Below, piece after piece: positions 44,501 through 54,049 of a DNA stretch of 64,000 nucleotides. This stretch comes from Desulfobacterales bacterium (lineage in GTDB: Bacteria > Desulfobacterota > Desulfobacteria > Desulfobacterales > CAFBRK01): the NCBI GenBank assembly GCA_021737185.1, contig JAIPEL010000006.1:1-64000 (forward strand), given 5' to 3'. Position numbers and translations under genes: made by a program. The first letter of the stretch is position 1. Each line of letters begins with the position of its first letter. The notes under the pieces were generated by a model. That model searched no databases. It was not told the origin of the DNA and was given only the letters and a program-made list of their open reading frames with translations.

Positions 44501-47297
44501 GTTGGTGCAGGCTCACGCTTACTGGCGCCTGAAAGGACTGGCCGTGGACCTGGTGATCTGGAACGAGGATCGGGCCGGCTACCGGCAGCTTCTCCACGAC
44601 CAGATCATGAGCATTATTGCCGCCGGCACCGAAGCCGGCGTGACCGATCGGCCCGGCGGCATTTTCGTAAGATCCTCGGACCAGATCGCAGAAGAAGACC
44701 GCATTTTGATCCAATCGGTGGCCCGCGCCGTCATCACCGACGGCGGCGGGTCGCTGGCGGATCAACTCAACCGGCGCAGTCCGGGTGAGGCTGCGGTGCC
44801 GCTGCTTGCCCCCACCCGTATCCACCGCTCCGAACCCCCGGCCGTGGCCGCCGCGCCGCGCCACGATCTGCGGTTTTTCAACGGGATGGGCGGCTTTACG
44901 CCGGATGGGCGCGAATATGTCATCAGCACTGCGCACGGGCAGGTGACGCCGGCGCCCTGGGTGAATGTGCTGGCCAATGCTCACTTTGGCACCGTCGTAT
45001 CGGAAAGCGGTCTTTCCTGCACCTGGAGCGAGAATGCCCACGCGTTTCGCCTGACGCCCTGGGCCAACGATCCGGTCGGTGATTCGCGCGGCGAGGCATT
45101 TTACCTCCGTGATGAAGAGCGCGGCCACTACTGGTCGCCCACGCCCTTGCCCTGTCGCGGCGCGACGCCGTATGTCACCCGGCACGGCTTCGGCTACAGC
45201 GTCTTCGAGCACACCGAGCGCGGCATCCATTCGGAGCTGTGGGTTTACGTGGCCCTGGACGCGGCGGTCAAGTTCATGGTGCTCAAAGTGCGCAACACAT
45301 CGGGTCGCTCCCGCCGGATCTCGGCCACCGGCTACGCGGAATGGGTGCTGGGCGATTTGCGCCCGAACACCGGCATGCATGTCATCACCGAAATCGACCC
45401 CCACAGCGGGGCCCTGCTGGCGCGCAACCCCTACAACACGGAGTTTCGGGAGCGGGTGGCGTTCTTTGCCGTGGACGATGCGGCACGCACGCTTACCGGC
45501 GATCGGACCGAATTCCTGGGGCGCAACGGCAGCCTGCAACGCCCGGCCGCGATGATGCGCACACACCTTTCCGGCAAGGTGGGGGCCGCTCTGGATCCCT
45601 GCGCCGCGATTCAGGTGAGCCTCGATCTGGCCGACGGCCAGGAGCGGGAGGTTGTCTTCCGGCTTGGCGTCGGGCGGGATGCCGACGATGCCCGCAATCT
45701 GATCGATCGCGCGCGCGGATCCACCGCCACGCGCGCCGCCCTCGAAGCGGTGTGGCGGCACTGGGACCACACCCTGGGCGCGGTCAGTGTGGAAACGCCC
45801 GATCCGTCCCTGAACGTGCTGGCCAACGGCTGGCTGTTGTACCAGACCATTGCCTGCCGCTTTTGGGCGCGCAGCGCCACCTACCAGCCGGGGGGCGCCT
45901 TCGGTTTCCGCGATCAACTCCAGGACGTGATGGCGCTGATCCACGCCGAACCGCATCTCGTGCGCGCACACCTGCTTCTATGTGCTTCCCGTCAATTCCC
46001 GGAGGGCGATGTACAGCATTGGTGGCATCCGCCGACGGGGCGGGGGGTGCGAACGCGCTGCTCGGACGATTATCTATGGCTGCCCCTTGCGACATGCCGC
46101 TATGTCCTTGCCACCGGGGACGCCGGCGTCCTGGATGAGCGCGTCCCCTTTCTCGAGGGCCGCCTGCTAAAAGCGGATGAGGAATCCTATTACGACTTGC
46201 CTGGACCTTCCGAGGAGGCGGCCAGCCTCTACGAGCATTGTGTGCGCGCCATCGAAACCGGTCTCAACTTCGGCGGGCACGGGCTGCCGCTCATCGGTTC
46301 GGGTGACTGGAACGACGGTATGAACCTGGTGGGCGCAGGCGGCAAGGGTGAAAGCGTGTGGCTGGGATTTTTCCTGTATGACGTGCTCGTGCGCTTCAGC
46401 CAGGTGGCCTGGGCACGGGGAGACGACTCCTTTGCCGAACGCTGCCGCAGGGAGGCGGGTCGCCTGCGTGGCAATCTCGAGGAACATGGCTGGGACGGCG
46501 AGTGGTACCGGCGCGCTTATTTCGACGATGGCACGCCGCTTGGATCGGCAAAAAATCCCGAGTGCCGGATCGACTCGATTGCCCAGAGCTGGTCCGTGCT
46601 TTCGGGGGCGGGCGATCAGGAGCGGTCGCGGTCGGCCATGGAAGCGGTGGATGCGCGCCTTGTCCGCGGCGAGTACGGACTGGTCCAGCTTCTGGACCCT
46701 CCCTTCGACAAATCGGACCTGAACCCCGGCTATATCAAAGGCTATGTCCCGGGCGTCCGGGAAAACGGAGGGCAATACACTCATGCGGCCATCTGGGCCG
46801 CGATGGCCTTCGCCGACCTGGGGGACCACCGGCGCGCCTGGAAGCTTTTCACCATGATCAACCCCGTGAACCACGCCCGGTCGGCCGAGGAGAGCGCCGT
46901 CTATAAAGTGGAACCCTACGTCGTTGCCGCCGATGTCTACGCGGTGCCGCCGCACACCGGCCGGGGCGGCTGGACCTGGTACACGGGCTCGGCCGCCTGG
47001 ATGTATCGGCTCATCGTGGAATCCCTTCTGGGGCTCGAACGCCAAGGGGACACGCTGCGGATTGCGCCGTGCCTGCCCGCGGATTGGGAGGGCTTCAAGG
47101 TGCACTACCGCTACCGGGAGACGACTTACCACATCGCCGTCCGGCAGCTTGCCGCCGGCCAGGGGGGGATGCGCGTAAGCGTGGATGGCATCGAGCAACC
47201 GGATCAGGCCATCCCGCTCGTAAACGACCACAAGGAACACCGGGTCGAGGTGCGGATACTGATGCTTGAGCATCCGGATCGTCTCGAAGAAAGTTGA
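38538..47297 (+). CDS. ndvB: Cyclic beta-1,2-glucan synthase (NdvB/ChvB type)
   Basis: 2919 residues, matching the family. The start is GTG 38538 (AAGGAA 12 nt before); an ATG about 14 codons later is possible. Order: N-terminal cytoplasmic region, membrane helices (about 420-480), and the GT84 glycosyltransferase with [13 protein letters not shown] (about 643), [28 protein letters not shown] and RHRWIRGDW (about 790). More membrane helices (about 835-990), a glycoamylase-like protease-cyclase region (about 1250-1550), and two GH94 modules follow, the last with the catalytic [10 protein letters not shown] (about 2590). It makes periplasmic cyclic glucans from UDP-glucose for osmoprotection and cell-surface roles. 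No frameshift seen. The 918-codon antisense ORF is a shadow. Confidence 0.93.
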   Translation: MRARPRKKLRTLFHMRGRPGKTGQAQKPADDEPPLRAELFSSDQMKLHGRVLAESHTLGSKPPSERLLTRLAENETVLIDARDLVAEAVLANLRIAPAGEWLLDNFYLIEEQIRMARRHLPKGYSRELPRLRNAPLAGLPRVYDIALEIVAHGDGRVDPENLSSFVAAYQSVTILTIGELWAIPIMLRLALIENLRRVAARITAGRVERNRANHWSGLMTEIAARDPKSLILTVADMARSQPSMGSAFVAELTRSLQSQGSALSLPLTWIEQRLAESGQTIEQLVHAETQQQAADQVSMSNSIGSLRFLGAMAWREFVETMSTVEWTLREDPGDVYAKMDFNTRDRYRHVVERIAKRSPHSENEVARQAIRLAQARAAQKDGDDRAAHVGFYLIDEGLAQLERSLQVRLSPAEAIRKVGRRMPLPLYCGAIVLLTAIFTGGLAVKAYSEGLQGWALGVYGLLLLMCASHLAVALVNWLATLLATPRALPRMDFSRGIPSELRTLVVVPTILRSTANIEELIEALEVRFLANQDDHLHFALLTDYRDAEEETLPEDDFLLRRARQGIEALNDKYRQPEGAVFFLFHRPRRWNPRDRTWMGYERKRGKLRDLNWLLRGGAQGTPEERFAMIVGETRILSNVKYVITLDTDTQLARDSAWQFVGAMAHPLNVARYDEAQQRVVAGYGILQPRVAVSLSGRNQSRYGHMCASEPGIDPYTRAVSDVYQDLFGEGSFIGKGIYDVDAFERALAGRFPDNRILSHDLLEGCYARAGLLSDVQLYEEYPSRYSADVSRRHRWIRGDWQIARWLLPDISMPNARRQKNPLSILSRWKILDNLRRSLMAAALTLLLLLAWAMSPSAGFWTLAVIGIILIPSLISSTLNVFQKKNDVTVGQHLAAEARAARRYVLQAAFTLVCLPYEAFFSLDAVVRAGWRLVITKKGLLQWDLSGAWDRHDRSGLAASWRTMWFAAALAAAAGIYLTAARPAVLGVAGPLLGLWFASPAIAWWVSQPLPDRREVLTSDQTLFLRKLARKTWAFFETFVGPEDHWLPPDNYQEHPVSVLAHRTSPTNMGLALLANLAAYDFGYISTGMLLERTTQALQTMQGLERHRGHFYNWYDTQSLQPLAPTYISSVDSGNLAGHLLTLRPGLLGLADHQLLGTRLFDGLGETLAIVAEAAATAPEPSSHARLAELQQVLASAVDTRPATLMALRRTLDRLAASAGELAAGVEAFDRDPERPLRWWVRAFAGQCRDALDDLVHLAPWTALYSVRDSLGDFFDRQAIPTLRQLAALDVDLTSTAGPSSVPDEMQGLVAEGRRHAEARLAVISGLARQCDLLAEMDFRFLYDEKRHLLAIGYNAGEHRRDASYYDLLASEARFANFVAIARGQLPQESWFALGRLLTIAGGAPILLSWSGSMFEYLMPLLVMPTYERTLLDQTYKAAVARQIAYGKQRRVPWGISECSYNAIDVNLNYQYRAFGVPGLGLKRGLAEDLVIAPYASALALMVVPRQACQNLERLAADGLETRYGFYEAIDYTPSRLPHGQSRVVVQSFMAHHQGMSLLSLSHLLLDRPMQKRFASVPMFQATRLLLQERIPAKTAFHAHTTDITEHHMASIDAETPIRVFTTPDTPNPAVQLLSNGRYHVMVTNAGGGYSRWKDLAVTRWREDRTCDNWGTFCYLRDVTSRHFWSTACQPTLKRSKRFEAIFSEGRAEFRSRDHDYDTHTAIAVSIEDDIELRRVRITNRARTRRAIDVTSYAEVVLASPAADALHPAFSNLFVQTEIIRRQRAILCTRRPRSQGETSPWMLHLMAVHGAEIGDVSYETDRMRFIGRGNTPVDPQAVRGVGDFSTGALSGSEGSVLDPIVAIRYRITLDPEASATINIVSGIADSRDAAIRLAEKYQDRRLADRVFDLAWTHGQVLLRQLNASQADAQLYGRLAGAVIYANSSLRSDPAVLIRNRRGQSGLWGYAISGDLPIVLLRIEDAANIELVRQLVQAHAYWRLKGLAVDLVIWNEDRAGYRQLLHDQIMSIIAAGTEAGVTDRPGGIFVRSSDQIAEEDRILIQSVARAVITDGGGSLADQLNRRSPGEAAVPLLAPTRIHRSEPPAVAAAPRHDLRFFNGMGGFTPDGREYVISTAHGQVTPAPWVNVLANAHFGTVVSESGLSCTWSENAHAFRLTPWANDPVGDSRGEAFYLRDEERGHYWSPTPLPCRGATPYVTRHGFGYSVFEHTERGIHSELWVYVALDAAVKFMVLKVRNTSGRSRRISATGYAEWVLGDLRPNTGMHVITEIDPHSGALLARNPYNTEFRERVAFFAVDDAARTLTGDRTEFLGRNGSLQRPAAMMRTHLSGKVGAALDPCAAIQVSLDLADGQEREVVFRLGVGRDADDARNLIDRARGSTATRAALEAVWRHWDHTLGAVSVETPDPSLNVLANGWLLYQTIACRFWARSATYQPGGAFGFRDQLQDVMALIHAEPHLVRAHLLLCASRQFPEGDVQHWWHPPTGRGVRTRCSDDYLWLPLATCRYVLATGDAGVLDERVPFLEGRLLKADEESYYDLPGPSEEAASLYEHCVRAIETGLNFGGHGLPLIGSGDWNDGMNLVGAGGKGESVWLGFFLYDVLVRFSQVAWARGDDSFAERCRREAGRLRGNLEEHGWDGEWYRRAYFDDGTPLGSAKNPECRIDSIAQSWSVLSGAGDQERSRSAMEAVDARLVRGEYGLVQLLDPPFDKSDLNPGYIKGYVPGVRENGGQYTHAAIWAAMAFADLGDHRRAWKLFTMINPVNHARSAEESAVYKVEPYVVAADVYAVPPHTGRGGWTWYTGSAAWMYRLIVESLLGLERQGDTLRIAPCLPADWEGFKVHYRYRETTYHIAVRQLAAGQGGMRVSVDGIEQPDQAIPLVNDHKEHRVEVRILMLEHPDRLEES

Positions 47298-47430
47298 GAC
47301 GATCCACACCAAGGTGTCACCAGGAGGGTTCGCTGCGGCGTGTTGGCCGCGAAAAAAATTGAAGCCTTTAGGGTTTTCTGTTATTTTTTCAATAGCCTTT
47401 CATTGGTGCCGATACACATGGAACAATTCA
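47298..47430. other. Short spacer between ndvB and the sigma-54 regulator
   Basis: About 130 bp without a gene. A GGAGGG near 47323 is not followed by a start in a useful frame. No terminator with a T-run was seen, so read-through from ndvB into the regulator is possible. Confidence 0.35.
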
Positions 47431-48849
47431 ATGGTCAAAAGCTTCCTGGAAATTCACAACAGCATCCTCGGGTCGATTCGCGAGCCCTTGATCGTGCTCG
47501 ATCGGGATTTGAAGGTCGTAACGGCCAATCCCTCTTTTTACCGGACGTTCGATGTCGAGCGCGCCGAGACCGAGGGCGTACTGATATACGATCTGGGCAA
47601 CCGGCAGTGGGACATCCCCGCATTGAGGAAATTGCTGGAAGATATCCTTCCTCAAAATACCGATTTTCACGATTTTAAGGTGGAACATGACTTTGAAACC
47701 ATCGGACCCAAGATCATGCATCTGAATGCTCGGCGGATTTACGGCGAAGGCGACCGAACCCAGCTGGTTTTGTTGGCCATCGAGGATGTGACCGAGCGCG
47801 AATATTACAAAATTCACCTCGAAGAGTTGGTTGAGGAACGAACGGCCGAAATAAAAAAGCTCAAGGAGCAGCTCGAAGCCGAAAGAGCCTATCTTCAGGA
47901 AGAAATCAAGCTGGTATACAACCACGAGGATATTGTCGGCAAAAGCGACGCTATCAATTACGTGTTTTTCAAGGTGGAACAAATCGCCGGCACAGATACA
48001 AACGTGCTGATTCTAGGAGAAACCGGCACCGGCAAGGAATTGGTGGCCCGGGCCATTCACGGTACAAGCCTGCGCAAGGATCGCACTCTGGTCAAAATGA
48101 ATTGCGCCGCCCTGCCTTCGAATCTGATCGAAAGCGAACTCTTCGGCCATGAAAAAGGCGCCTTCACCGGCGCGCAATCCAGGCGGCTGGGGCGCTTTGA
48201 AGTCGCCGACGGCGCGACCCTGTTTTTGGACGAGATCGGCGAACTGCCGCTGGAATTGCAGCCCAAGCTGCTCCGGGTGATCGAAGACGGGGGGTTCGAA
48301 CGCCTGGGCAGCTCGGAAACCAGGAAAGTGGATGTCCGTATCATCGCCGCCACCAATCGCAATCTGCAAGAGGAGGTCCGCAAGGGCGCTTTCCGGGAGG
48401 ATCTGTGGTACCGGCTGAATATTTTTCCGATCACCATGCCGCCTCTGCGCGACCGCCTGGACGACATCCCGCTGCTGGTCGATTTTTATATCGACAGGAT
48501 TTCAAAAAGGCTGGGCAAATCCGTCAGGATGGTCCCGGCGGGTGTTATGGACGCGCTGCGGCAATATCACTGGCCCGGCAATGTCCGCGAGCTGGAAAAC
48601 GTTCTCGAGCGGGCGGTGATCAGCTCTTCGGGCCTCAAGCTGCGGCTGGAGGACGAACTGAAAAAACCGCACACGGACGCAACCAGGCTCGATCAAACCC
48701 TAAAAAATGTTGAACGCGACTATATCAAGCGGGTGCTGGAGCAGGTCGACTGGAAAGTGAGCGGCAAAAACAGTGCCGCTGAAATCCTCGGAATGGACCG
48801 CAGCACCTTGCGCGCCCGAATGCGGAAACTCAATATCCGCAAACCGTAA
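47431..48849 (+). CDS. Sigma-54 dependent transcriptional activator with PAS domain
   Basis: 472 residues from the ATG at 47431 ([20 protein letters not shown]); the track start lies inside ndvB. N-terminal PAS sensor (about 10-120), a coiled-coil linker (about 125-165), then the AAA+ domain: [15 protein letters not shown] (Walker A, about 195), EKGAFTGAQ (sigma-54 contact loop), [20 protein letters not shown] and the arginine-finger region. A Fis-type HTH follows ([20 protein letters not shown], about 450-470). There is no receiver domain, so it is probably activated by a PAS ligand or partner kinase. Targets unknown; ndvB and the envelope-stress genes are candidates by position. Confidence 0.9.
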   Translation: MVKSFLEIHNSILGSIREPLIVLDRDLKVVTANPSFYRTFDVERAETEGVLIYDLGNRQWDIPALRKLLEDILPQNTDFHDFKVEHDFETIGPKIMHLNARRIYGEGDRTQLVLLAIEDVTEREYYKIHLEELVEERTAEIKKLKEQLEAERAYLQEEIKLVYNHEDIVGKSDAINYVFFKVEQIAGTDTNVLILGETGTGKELVARAIHGTSLRKDRTLVKMNCAALPSNLIESELFGHEKGAFTGAQSRRLGRFEVADGATLFLDEIGELPLELQPKLLRVIEDGGFERLGSSETRKVDVRIIAATNRNLQEEVRKGAFREDLWYRLNIFPITMPPLRDRLDDIPLLVDFYIDRISKRLGKSVRMVPAGVMDALRQYHWPGNVRELENVLERAVISSSGLKLRLEDELKKPHTDATRLDQTLKNVERDYIKRVLEQVDWKVSGKNSAAEILGMDRSTLRARMRKLNIRKP

Positions 48850-48927
48850 ATTTTCATTCCAATCCGCTTCTATCTCGGCCGTCCCGCCATGCGGAAGAAA
48901 TGAAAACTTGCCGGGGTCTGTTGAAAT

Positions 48928-50097
48928 TTAAACCAGCCCCCCTTCGGTCAGAGGCCGGTTTTCGAGGATCCGCTCCGGAGAAAAAATGGAAAGATCGAGG
49001 CGGGTAGACTGCTGCAGAATGATCTCGGCGAGGTAGCGTCCCACGGCGGGGGCCTGCTGCAGGCCGTGGCCGGAAAATCCGTTGGCCAGGTATAGGCCCG
49101 GCATCTCCGGCCATTCTCCGAGGATCGCATTGCTGTCCAGGGTGTTGACGGCATACAGACCCGCCCATCCCCGGAGGAGCTTAGCCCGGTCGAAGGCCGG
49201 GACGAACTCGGCCAGTTCGGGCCAGAGAATCTCGTAAAAGCGCTTCTCATCCCAAGAAAAATCGAATGCCTCCGGGTCTTCGGCCATCGATTTTCCCAGC
49301 AGGATCAGGCCGCCGGTTTCCGTCCGGAAATAGAGCCCGGAAGGCAGAACGGTCAGCGGCAGGGGGCCCGCCGGTTTGACGGCCGTATCCAGGGCAAAGA
49401 CCTGCCGCTTGACCGGCACCACCGGAAGTCGAACGCCTGCGGTCTCTGCGATCTGCGCTGCCCAAGCCCCGGCGCAGTTGACCACGACAGGAGCCGAAAC
49501 CTCGGTTCCGCATGCCAGCCGAACCCCGACAACCCGGCCGCCTGAGGTTCGAATTTCCGCGGCTTCGTCTTCCCGGTACTCCGCGCCGAGGGCTCGGGCC
49601 TTTTTCCGGTACCCCATGAGCACGCCGTAGGCGTCGAAATGTCCGTCGTCGGGACCGAAGGTGCCTCCCGCCAATCCATCCGGGCGGTAGAGGGGATAGC
49701 GCCGTTGGATCTCTTCCGGATTCCACCACTCGACCCGGCATCCGAGGCGCTGCTGGCGCTCGAGGTTTTCCCGGGCTGCCGCTTGTCCGGCACCTTCGAC
49801 CAGAAACAGGTCGCCTTCCCGGCGGAAGGATACCGCCGGGGCCAGATCCCCCACGGCCATGTCCTCTTCGAACCGCTCCAGTACCTGGAAAGCGTATCTG
49901 GATATCTCGATGTTCTGCCGAAGGCTGAACTGAATCCGGGCATTGGCCATGGACAAGGTGGTGGACGCCCGGCTGTATGTCGGATCCCTTTCGACGACCA
50001 TCACATTCAGGCGCGGATCCGCATCCAGCAGAGAAAACGCCGTGGCACTGCCCATGACGCCGCCGCCGATGATGGCCACATCGCAGGTTCGTTTCAT
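48928..50097 (-). CDS. FAD-dependent amino-acid oxidoreductase (DAO family)
   Basis: 389 residues from the ATG at 50097 (MKRTCDVAIIGGGVMGSATA). The Rossmann FAD site is CDVAIIGGGVMGSATAFSLL with MVVERD ending the second strand. TLSMANARIQFS and GHFDAYGVLMGYRKKARALG form the middle part, NCAGAWAAQIAETAG follows, and the C-terminal FAD motif region reads GLYLANGFSGHGLQQAPAVG. It resembles sarcosine/dimethylglycine/FOXRED1-type oxidases. No covalent-flavin motif was identified. Downstream on the same strand of a mu-crystallin-type reductase and a Liv importer, it probably oxidises an imported secondary amino acid. Substrate unproven. Confidence 0.82.
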   Translation of the reverse strand: MKRTCDVAIIGGGVMGSATAFSLLDADPRLNVMVVERDPTYSRASTTLSMANARIQFSLRQNIEISRYAFQVLERFEEDMAVGDLAPAVSFRREGDLFLVEGAGQAAARENLERQQRLGCRVEWWNPEEIQRRYPLYRPDGLAGGTFGPDDGHFDAYGVLMGYRKKARALGAEYREDEAAEIRTSGGRVVGVRLACGTEVSAPVVVNCAGAWAAQIAETAGVRLPVVPVKRQVFALDTAVKPAGPLPLTVLPSGLYFRTETGGLILLGKSMAEDPEAFDFSWDEKRFYEILWPELAEFVPAFDRAKLLRGWAGLYAVNTLDSNAILGEWPEMPGLYLANGFSGHGLQQAPAVGRYLAEIILQQSTRLDLSIFSPERILENRPLTEGGLV

Positions 50098-50147
50098 CGC
50101 TGCATTCCAGATCAAATCAGTTTTTCAGCAGGATGCCGGCATGGGTC

Positions 50148-50226
50148 CGGTCGATTGGTCGATTGGTCGATTGGTTGAATCGGAAGGGCGAAAGAACCCA
50201 ATCAACCAATTGACCAATCAACCAAC
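50148..50226. repeat. Degenerate CAATCAACCAATTGACC repeat
   Basis: GATTGGTCGATTGGTCGATT and, 40 nt later, the complementary CCAATCAACCAATTGACCAA form an imperfect, long inverted repeat built from a 7-8 nt unit. Single copies of the unit occur at other gene borders (15455, 15690, 52060, 59573, 59745). Purpose unknown; it could fold into a hairpin between the two convergently related minus-strand genes. Confidence 0.55.
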
Positions 50227-50233
50227 TACCTCA

Positions 50234-51214
50234 TCACAATGGCAGCCTCGTTCCAATTCCCATTTCAATGGCCTTCCGGTAGATGAGCGGCGCCACGGCC
50301 ATGTCGTCGATGGCCAGGCCCAGGTTGGCCGTGAGGATGATTTCCTTTTCGTTTTCCCGGCCGGGTTTTTTGCCGGCGACCAGTTCGCCCAGGTCCGCGT
50401 GGATCGGCGGAATCTTCTGGAAAAAGCCAAGTTCCTTGTAGTGGAGCAGCTGGGCCGTGTCGTCGGTGCAGAACTTGGCCGATTCGGCCATGGCATCCGG
50501 GTGCCAGTAAGAGTCGAAGTCGACAAGGGAGGCAAAGGTGCCCGGGGCAGCCCAACCGGCCTGAATCGTCGCATGGGGAACTTTTTGAATCGGTCCGGCG
50601 GTGACCACGATGTCGCACCCTTCTACAGCCGCTTTCGGTTCTTTGACCGCAGCGACCTCCAGCTCGAACCGTTGAGACATCTCGTCGGCATAGACGACGG
50701 CCGCGGCCTCGTTGACATCGAAGGCCATCACCTTCTTTATCGGGAACAACACCTGGAGCGCCTCAAGATTCGTGCGCCCCTGCACGCCGCAGCCGAGCAC
50801 CCCCAGGGTGGACGATTCGCGGCGGGCCAAAAACTTGGCCGACAGGGCCGAGGCCGCACCGGTGCGCATCGCCGTGATCCAGATGCAGTCCATGACGGCC
50901 AGGGGCAGACCGGTTTCCACATCGTTGTAGATAAGCAGGCCGGTGATGTAGGGAAGACCCCTCTGCTGGTTGCCGGGATAGCCGCCGACCCATTTGACGC
51001 CGGCGGACTTCAGGGCCGGGATGTATGCCGGCATGGCGTGGATGAAGTTGTCGCCCCCGCCGGGATGAATTCCCGGCTTGGGGGGCATCTCGGTCCGGCC
51101 GCTTCCCTTTTCGGCAAAAGCAGTCTCGAGGGCCGCGATGATGTCGGCCATGGCCGGGCCGGCGGCAGCCACGTCGGCCTGGGAAAGATAGAGCAGTTCC
51201 TGCGGGCGAGTCAT
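50234..51214 (-). CDS. Ornithine cyclodeaminase/mu-crystallin family reductase
   Basis: 326 residues with AGGAGG before the ATG. Features: GDNFIHAMPAYIPALKSAGV and KWVGGYPGNQQRGLPYITG (substrate domain), then the NAD(P)-binding motif LGVLGCGVQGRTNLEAL (about 140) and CDIVVTAGPIQKVPHA. True ornithine cyclodeaminases and the delta1-pyrroline-2-carboxylate reductases (LhpI) share this fold. With a trans-3-hydroxyproline dehydratase-like enzyme elsewhere in the window, reduction of pyrroline-2-carboxylate to L-proline is the most attractive role, but this is inference. It sits 18 nt after the YkgJ gene. Confidence 0.82.
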   Translation of the reverse strand: MTRPQELLYLSQADVAAAGPAMADIIAALETAFAEKGSGRTEMPPKPGIHPGGGDNFIHAMPAYIPALKSAGVKWVGGYPGNQQRGLPYITGLLIYNDVETGLPLAVMDCIWITAMRTGAASALSAKFLARRESSTLGVLGCGVQGRTNLEALQVLFPIKKVMAFDVNEAAAVVYADEMSQRFELEVAAVKEPKAAVEGCDIVVTAGPIQKVPHATIQAGWAAPGTFASLVDFDSYWHPDAMAESAKFCTDDTAQLLHYKELGFFQKIPPIHADLGELVAGKKPGRENEKEIILTANLGLAIDDMAVAPLIYRKAIEMGIGTRLPL

Positions 51215-51232
51215 GGAAAACCTCCTATATTT

Positions 51233-51898
51233 TCAGGCGGCCGGGGCCAGCTCCCATCCCATTTCGATGGACAGCCAGTGGGGCAGCAGCATGATCGATT
51301 TCAGGTAGTCACCGCCGCCGGCTTCGATCCGATCCCGAATCATGGCTGAAAAAGGGTCTGCGGCCCGGACCACCTCGGTAAGCGACAGCGGAGATTTGCC
51401 GGACGTGCGCGGATCGTTGTCATGCCGGCAATAGCGGGGGGGGGTGGACACGAAATGCGTCCGGCAGGTGATCGGCCGCATTGGATAGACGCTGCAGATG
51501 CCGCCGATCAGCAGGGGGCAGGCAGGATGGCCGGTTGCCTCGTCTCCCCACGGGCTGACGGCCGCGGCCGAAGGCTGAAGACGAAGACGATCCCAGTTGA
51601 GCCATCGGCGGGTTCTATCTTTCAGCATCCGGACCTGCCCGGCGGAAAATTCCAGTCGGATGTATTCCGTGAGCGCGCGCGCCTCTACCTCCGTGGCCAG
51701 AATGTGCTGCTTGCAGCAGGCGCAGCAGCCCGGATGGCAGCTCGGGACAATCCCGTCTTCAGCTTGAAGCCGGGCAAGCGCCTGGTTTGCGGCCCGGTCC
51801 ACGCAGCGGTAGACTTGACTGGTGAATTTCCGGTTGTGGGGATCAATCGCCGCTGCTCCCGGAGCCAGGAAGGGTTGGATGCCGTCGTTTCTGTTCAT
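51233..51898 (-). CDS. YkgJ-family cysteine-cluster protein
   Basis: 221 residues from the ATG at 51898 (MNRNDGIQPF). A cysteine cluster typical of the YkgJ family (putative zinc/iron-chelating) is visible: CHPGCCACCKQHI (about 54-66), then HPACPLLIGGICSVYPMRPI and TCRTHFVS (about 125-150). No signal peptide. The function of the family is not established; metal binding is inferred from the cysteines. It lies directly before the mu-crystallin-like gene and probably shares its transcript. Confidence 0.8.
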   Translation of the reverse strand: MNRNDGIQPFLAPGAAAIDPHNRKFTSQVYRCVDRAANQALARLQAEDGIVPSCHPGCCACCKQHILATEVEARALTEYIRLEFSAGQVRMLKDRTRRWLNWDRLRLQPSAAAVSPWGDEATGHPACPLLIGGICSVYPMRPITCRTHFVSTPPRYCRHDNDPRTSGKSPLSLTEVVRAADPFSAMIRDRIEAGGGDYLKSIMLLPHWLSIEMGWELAPAA

Positions 51899-52094
51899 AT
51901 CTGCGTATAGCATCTTTTGATTCCGAAAGGAGATTTTTTCCCTCGGTCGCTGATCGGTTGACTGCTTGATGGGTCAATTCGGCCGGGCAAGCACCTGCCT
52001 GGCATGAGGCGCAGGGCAATTGCGTGGCCGGCCGAAAGCGGCTTCTTTTTCAGTCCACCATTTGACAAATCGACGAAATGACCAATCAACCGGT

Positions 52095-53078
52095 TTATGC
52101 CCCGCCGAGCTTGATCGTCACCGTGTAATCCCCCTGCTTTTTCCCTACGCGGATTTCGGTTTTCCCCTGGACCACCCCGTCGTCGACATAAATGATGTCG
52201 GTGGAATTGAGTTGGAGGTCTTCCAGTTTCTTGCCGGGCTGAAGATAATTTAGCAGGTCCAGGTTCTTTCCAGAAACGATGATGCTGATGGTGTTTTTGC
52301 GCTGGAAGGAGACGTCAAGCACGAGGCTTTTTTGCTCGTTGCTTTGATCCGGGTAGGTGAGTGTGACCGACAGAATATCCAGGGAGGGCTCTATAACGAG
52401 TTCTTCAGGGGCGGGAGGCTCCGGGTTTTCGAGCGCTTTCGGTTTTCGGGGGGCGGGCTTTTCCACCTCTTGCCGAGGGGGCGGTTTTTCAGAGGGCTTC
52501 GGCCGGGGAAGCTGCCGGGAGACGCCCTTCATCTTCAGGATGCTCTGGAGAAAATAGTGGACGCGTTCGAGTTCTTCCGGCGGGAAGAATGCAGAGGCCT
52601 GCAGCTTGAGGTAGAGCGACACCGCATGGTTGAGCTCGGACAGCCCGATGTAGCAGCGGAAAATGTTTTTGACGGCTGCCACCCGGAAAGGTTTGCTCTT
52701 GATCAGTTTCCGAAATTCGGCAAGGGCCTCTTTGAACTGGCCGAAGACGAGAAAGGCGGTAGCCGCCTCGTAAACGGACGCGTCGGTTCCTGCTTCATAG
52801 GCCGAGGAAAACACCTTTTTGATTCGGGTTCTGTCTGCGGGAGAGAGGAGGGAACTCAAACCGACGGCCTCGAAGGCGTCGGCTTCTTCCTCGATTTGGC
52901 GGACTTTGGTTTTCAGGGAGTTCAAAATTTGCTCCCTGTGTTTGATGCGGTCGTTTTTGCGGATGAAACCGATCAGGTCTTCTGCCCGTTTTCTTGCCTC
53001 GACGAACAGGCAGTGGGAGCGGTAGACCTCTACTTCTTTCAGGAGGGACTTGGCATATGCGGCTTTGTCCTGCGCCAT
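52095..53078 (-). CDS. TPR-like protein with Pro/Lys linker, unknown function
   Basis: 327 residues from the ATG at 53078; the GTG at 53099 is an alternative. The N-terminal 200 residues are helical and tetratricopeptide-like (YEAATAFLVFGQFKEALAEF, YIGLSELNHAVSLYLKLQAS). A Pro/Lys/Glu linker (about 205-245) follows, then a beta-rich C-terminal domain (about 250-327: SIIVSGKNLDLLNYLQPGKK, IIYVDDGVVQGKTEIRVGKK) that may be PilZ-like or another small barrel. No signal peptide, so cytoplasmic. It stands between the second liv operon and the YkgJ gene with spacers on both sides. Family not recognised. Confidence 0.55.
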   Translation of the reverse strand: MAQDKAAYAKSLLKEVEVYRSHCLFVEARKRAEDLIGFIRKNDRIKHREQILNSLKTKVRQIEEEADAFEAVGLSSLLSPADRTRIKKVFSSAYEAGTDASVYEAATAFLVFGQFKEALAEFRKLIKSKPFRVAAVKNIFRCYIGLSELNHAVSLYLKLQASAFFPPEELERVHYFLQSILKMKGVSRQLPRPKPSEKPPPRQEVEKPAPRKPKALENPEPPAPEELVIEPSLDILSVTLTYPDQSNEQKSLVLDVSFQRKNTISIIVSGKNLDLLNYLQPGKKLEDLQLNSTDIIYVDDGVVQGKTEIRVGKKQGDYTVTIKLGGA

Positions 53079-53099
53079 TGCCGAGGCCTTTTCTTCCAC

Positions 53100-53339
53100 C
53101 GCAGAGGGCCTTGCGACAGCTGTCGTTCAAGGGAACGAAGCCCGAACGGGGGCAGCGACCGAGAAGTACCTTTGGCACCCGGCACGATTGGGTGCCGGTG
53201 CGTAAAGTACCCATTACCGAATATCTTCCTAGCAAAAAGCGGGCCCGATTGGCAAGCAATTTCCGCATCATTGCTACCTTTTTTCTCCACGGCAAGCAAT
53301 TGAGCGGCAGGCAGGGAGGTAGGGACGGACCAACGCGGG
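53100..53339 (-). other. Structured leader/intergenic region
   Basis: About 240 bp between livF and the TPR-like gene. It contains the palindrome CGACAGCTGTCG (53117-53128), a GTTC/GAAC-rich segment and a long stem, CACCCGGCAC/GTGCCGGTGC (about 53176-53200), bracketed by GTAC on both sides. No coding frame and no T-run. It could be the structured 5' leader of the TPR-like gene or a repeat; no riboswitch class was recognised. Confidence 0.4.
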
Positions 53340-54047
53340 CTACATTCCGAGAAAGGCTTCCCGGATGTCGTCGGAAGCCTTGATCTGATCCGGGGTCCCC
53401 TCGGCCTTGATGGTTCCCTCGTGCATGACGTAGACATAGTCTGCGGCCTCCAGCGAGGCATCAGCGTTCTGCTCCACCAGCAGGATGGTCAGGCCGATGT
53501 CGTCTTTCATCTTCCGGATGGTTTCGAACATCAGCTCCACCAGCAGGGGGGCCAGCCCCTGGCTGGGTTCGTCGAGCATGATCAGCTTGGGCTTGGTCAT
53601 CAAAGACCGGCCGACGGTGACCATCTGCTGTTCCCCGCCGCTGAGCAGCCCTGCCATCTGGCGTCGTCGCTCCTTGAGCCGGGGAAACAGCTCGTAGACC
53701 TGTTCAAGAGACTCCTCCCGGTGCGCTTCTGCCCGTTTCAGGTAGGCCCCCATGTACAGGTTTTCTTCCACGGTCATATTGGGAAACAGATGTTTCCCCT
53801 CCGGCACCAGGGCCATGCCAAGTTGCACCTTTTTGTGCGTCGGCTCCCGGGTGATTTCCTTTCCCTCATAAACGACCGTTCCCCCCCAGGGTGGGACGGA
53901 ACCGAACACCGTTCCGAGCAGGGTGCTTTTTCCGGCGCCATTGGGCCCCAACAGCGAGGTGACGGTGCCGGCCTTTACCTCCAGGCCGGGCTTCCAGAGC
54001 ACCTGCATCGGGCCGTAGCCGGATTCGAGATCTCTGACCTGCAGCAT
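53340..54047 (-). CDS. livF: ABC transporter ATPase LivF, second system
   Basis: 235 residues. Walker A GPNGAGKST, signature LLSGGEQQMVTVGRSL, Walker B LIMLDEPSQGLAP and H-loop ILLVEQNADASL. Last gene of a five-gene liv operon (livK-livH-livM-livG-livF), starting 2 nt after the livG stop. Distinct from the first LivF (about half-identical by eye), so the two systems probably handle different ligands. Catabolic genes on the same strand downstream (mu-crystallin-like, FAD oxidase) suggest a cyclic or secondary amino acid. Confidence 0.93.
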   Translation of the reverse strand: MLQVRDLESGYGPMQVLWKPGLEVKAGTVTSLLGPNGAGKSTLLGTVFGSVPPWGGTVVYEGKEITREPTHKKVQLGMALVPEGKHLFPNMTVEENLYMGAYLKRAEAHREESLEQVYELFPRLKERRRQMAGLLSGGEQQMVTVGRSLMTKPKLIMLDEPSQGLAPLLVELMFETIRKMKDDIGLTILLVEQNADASLEAADYVYVMHEGTIKAEGTPDQIKASDDIREAFLGM

Positions 54048-54049
54048 GC

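Noticed and set aside
43215-45971. 918-codon ORF antisense to the cyclic glucan synthase gene
   Set aside because: It is the reverse frame of a GC-rich, full-length known gene; no ribosome site, no domain pattern, Arg/Gly/Pro-rich composition typical of shadow frames.
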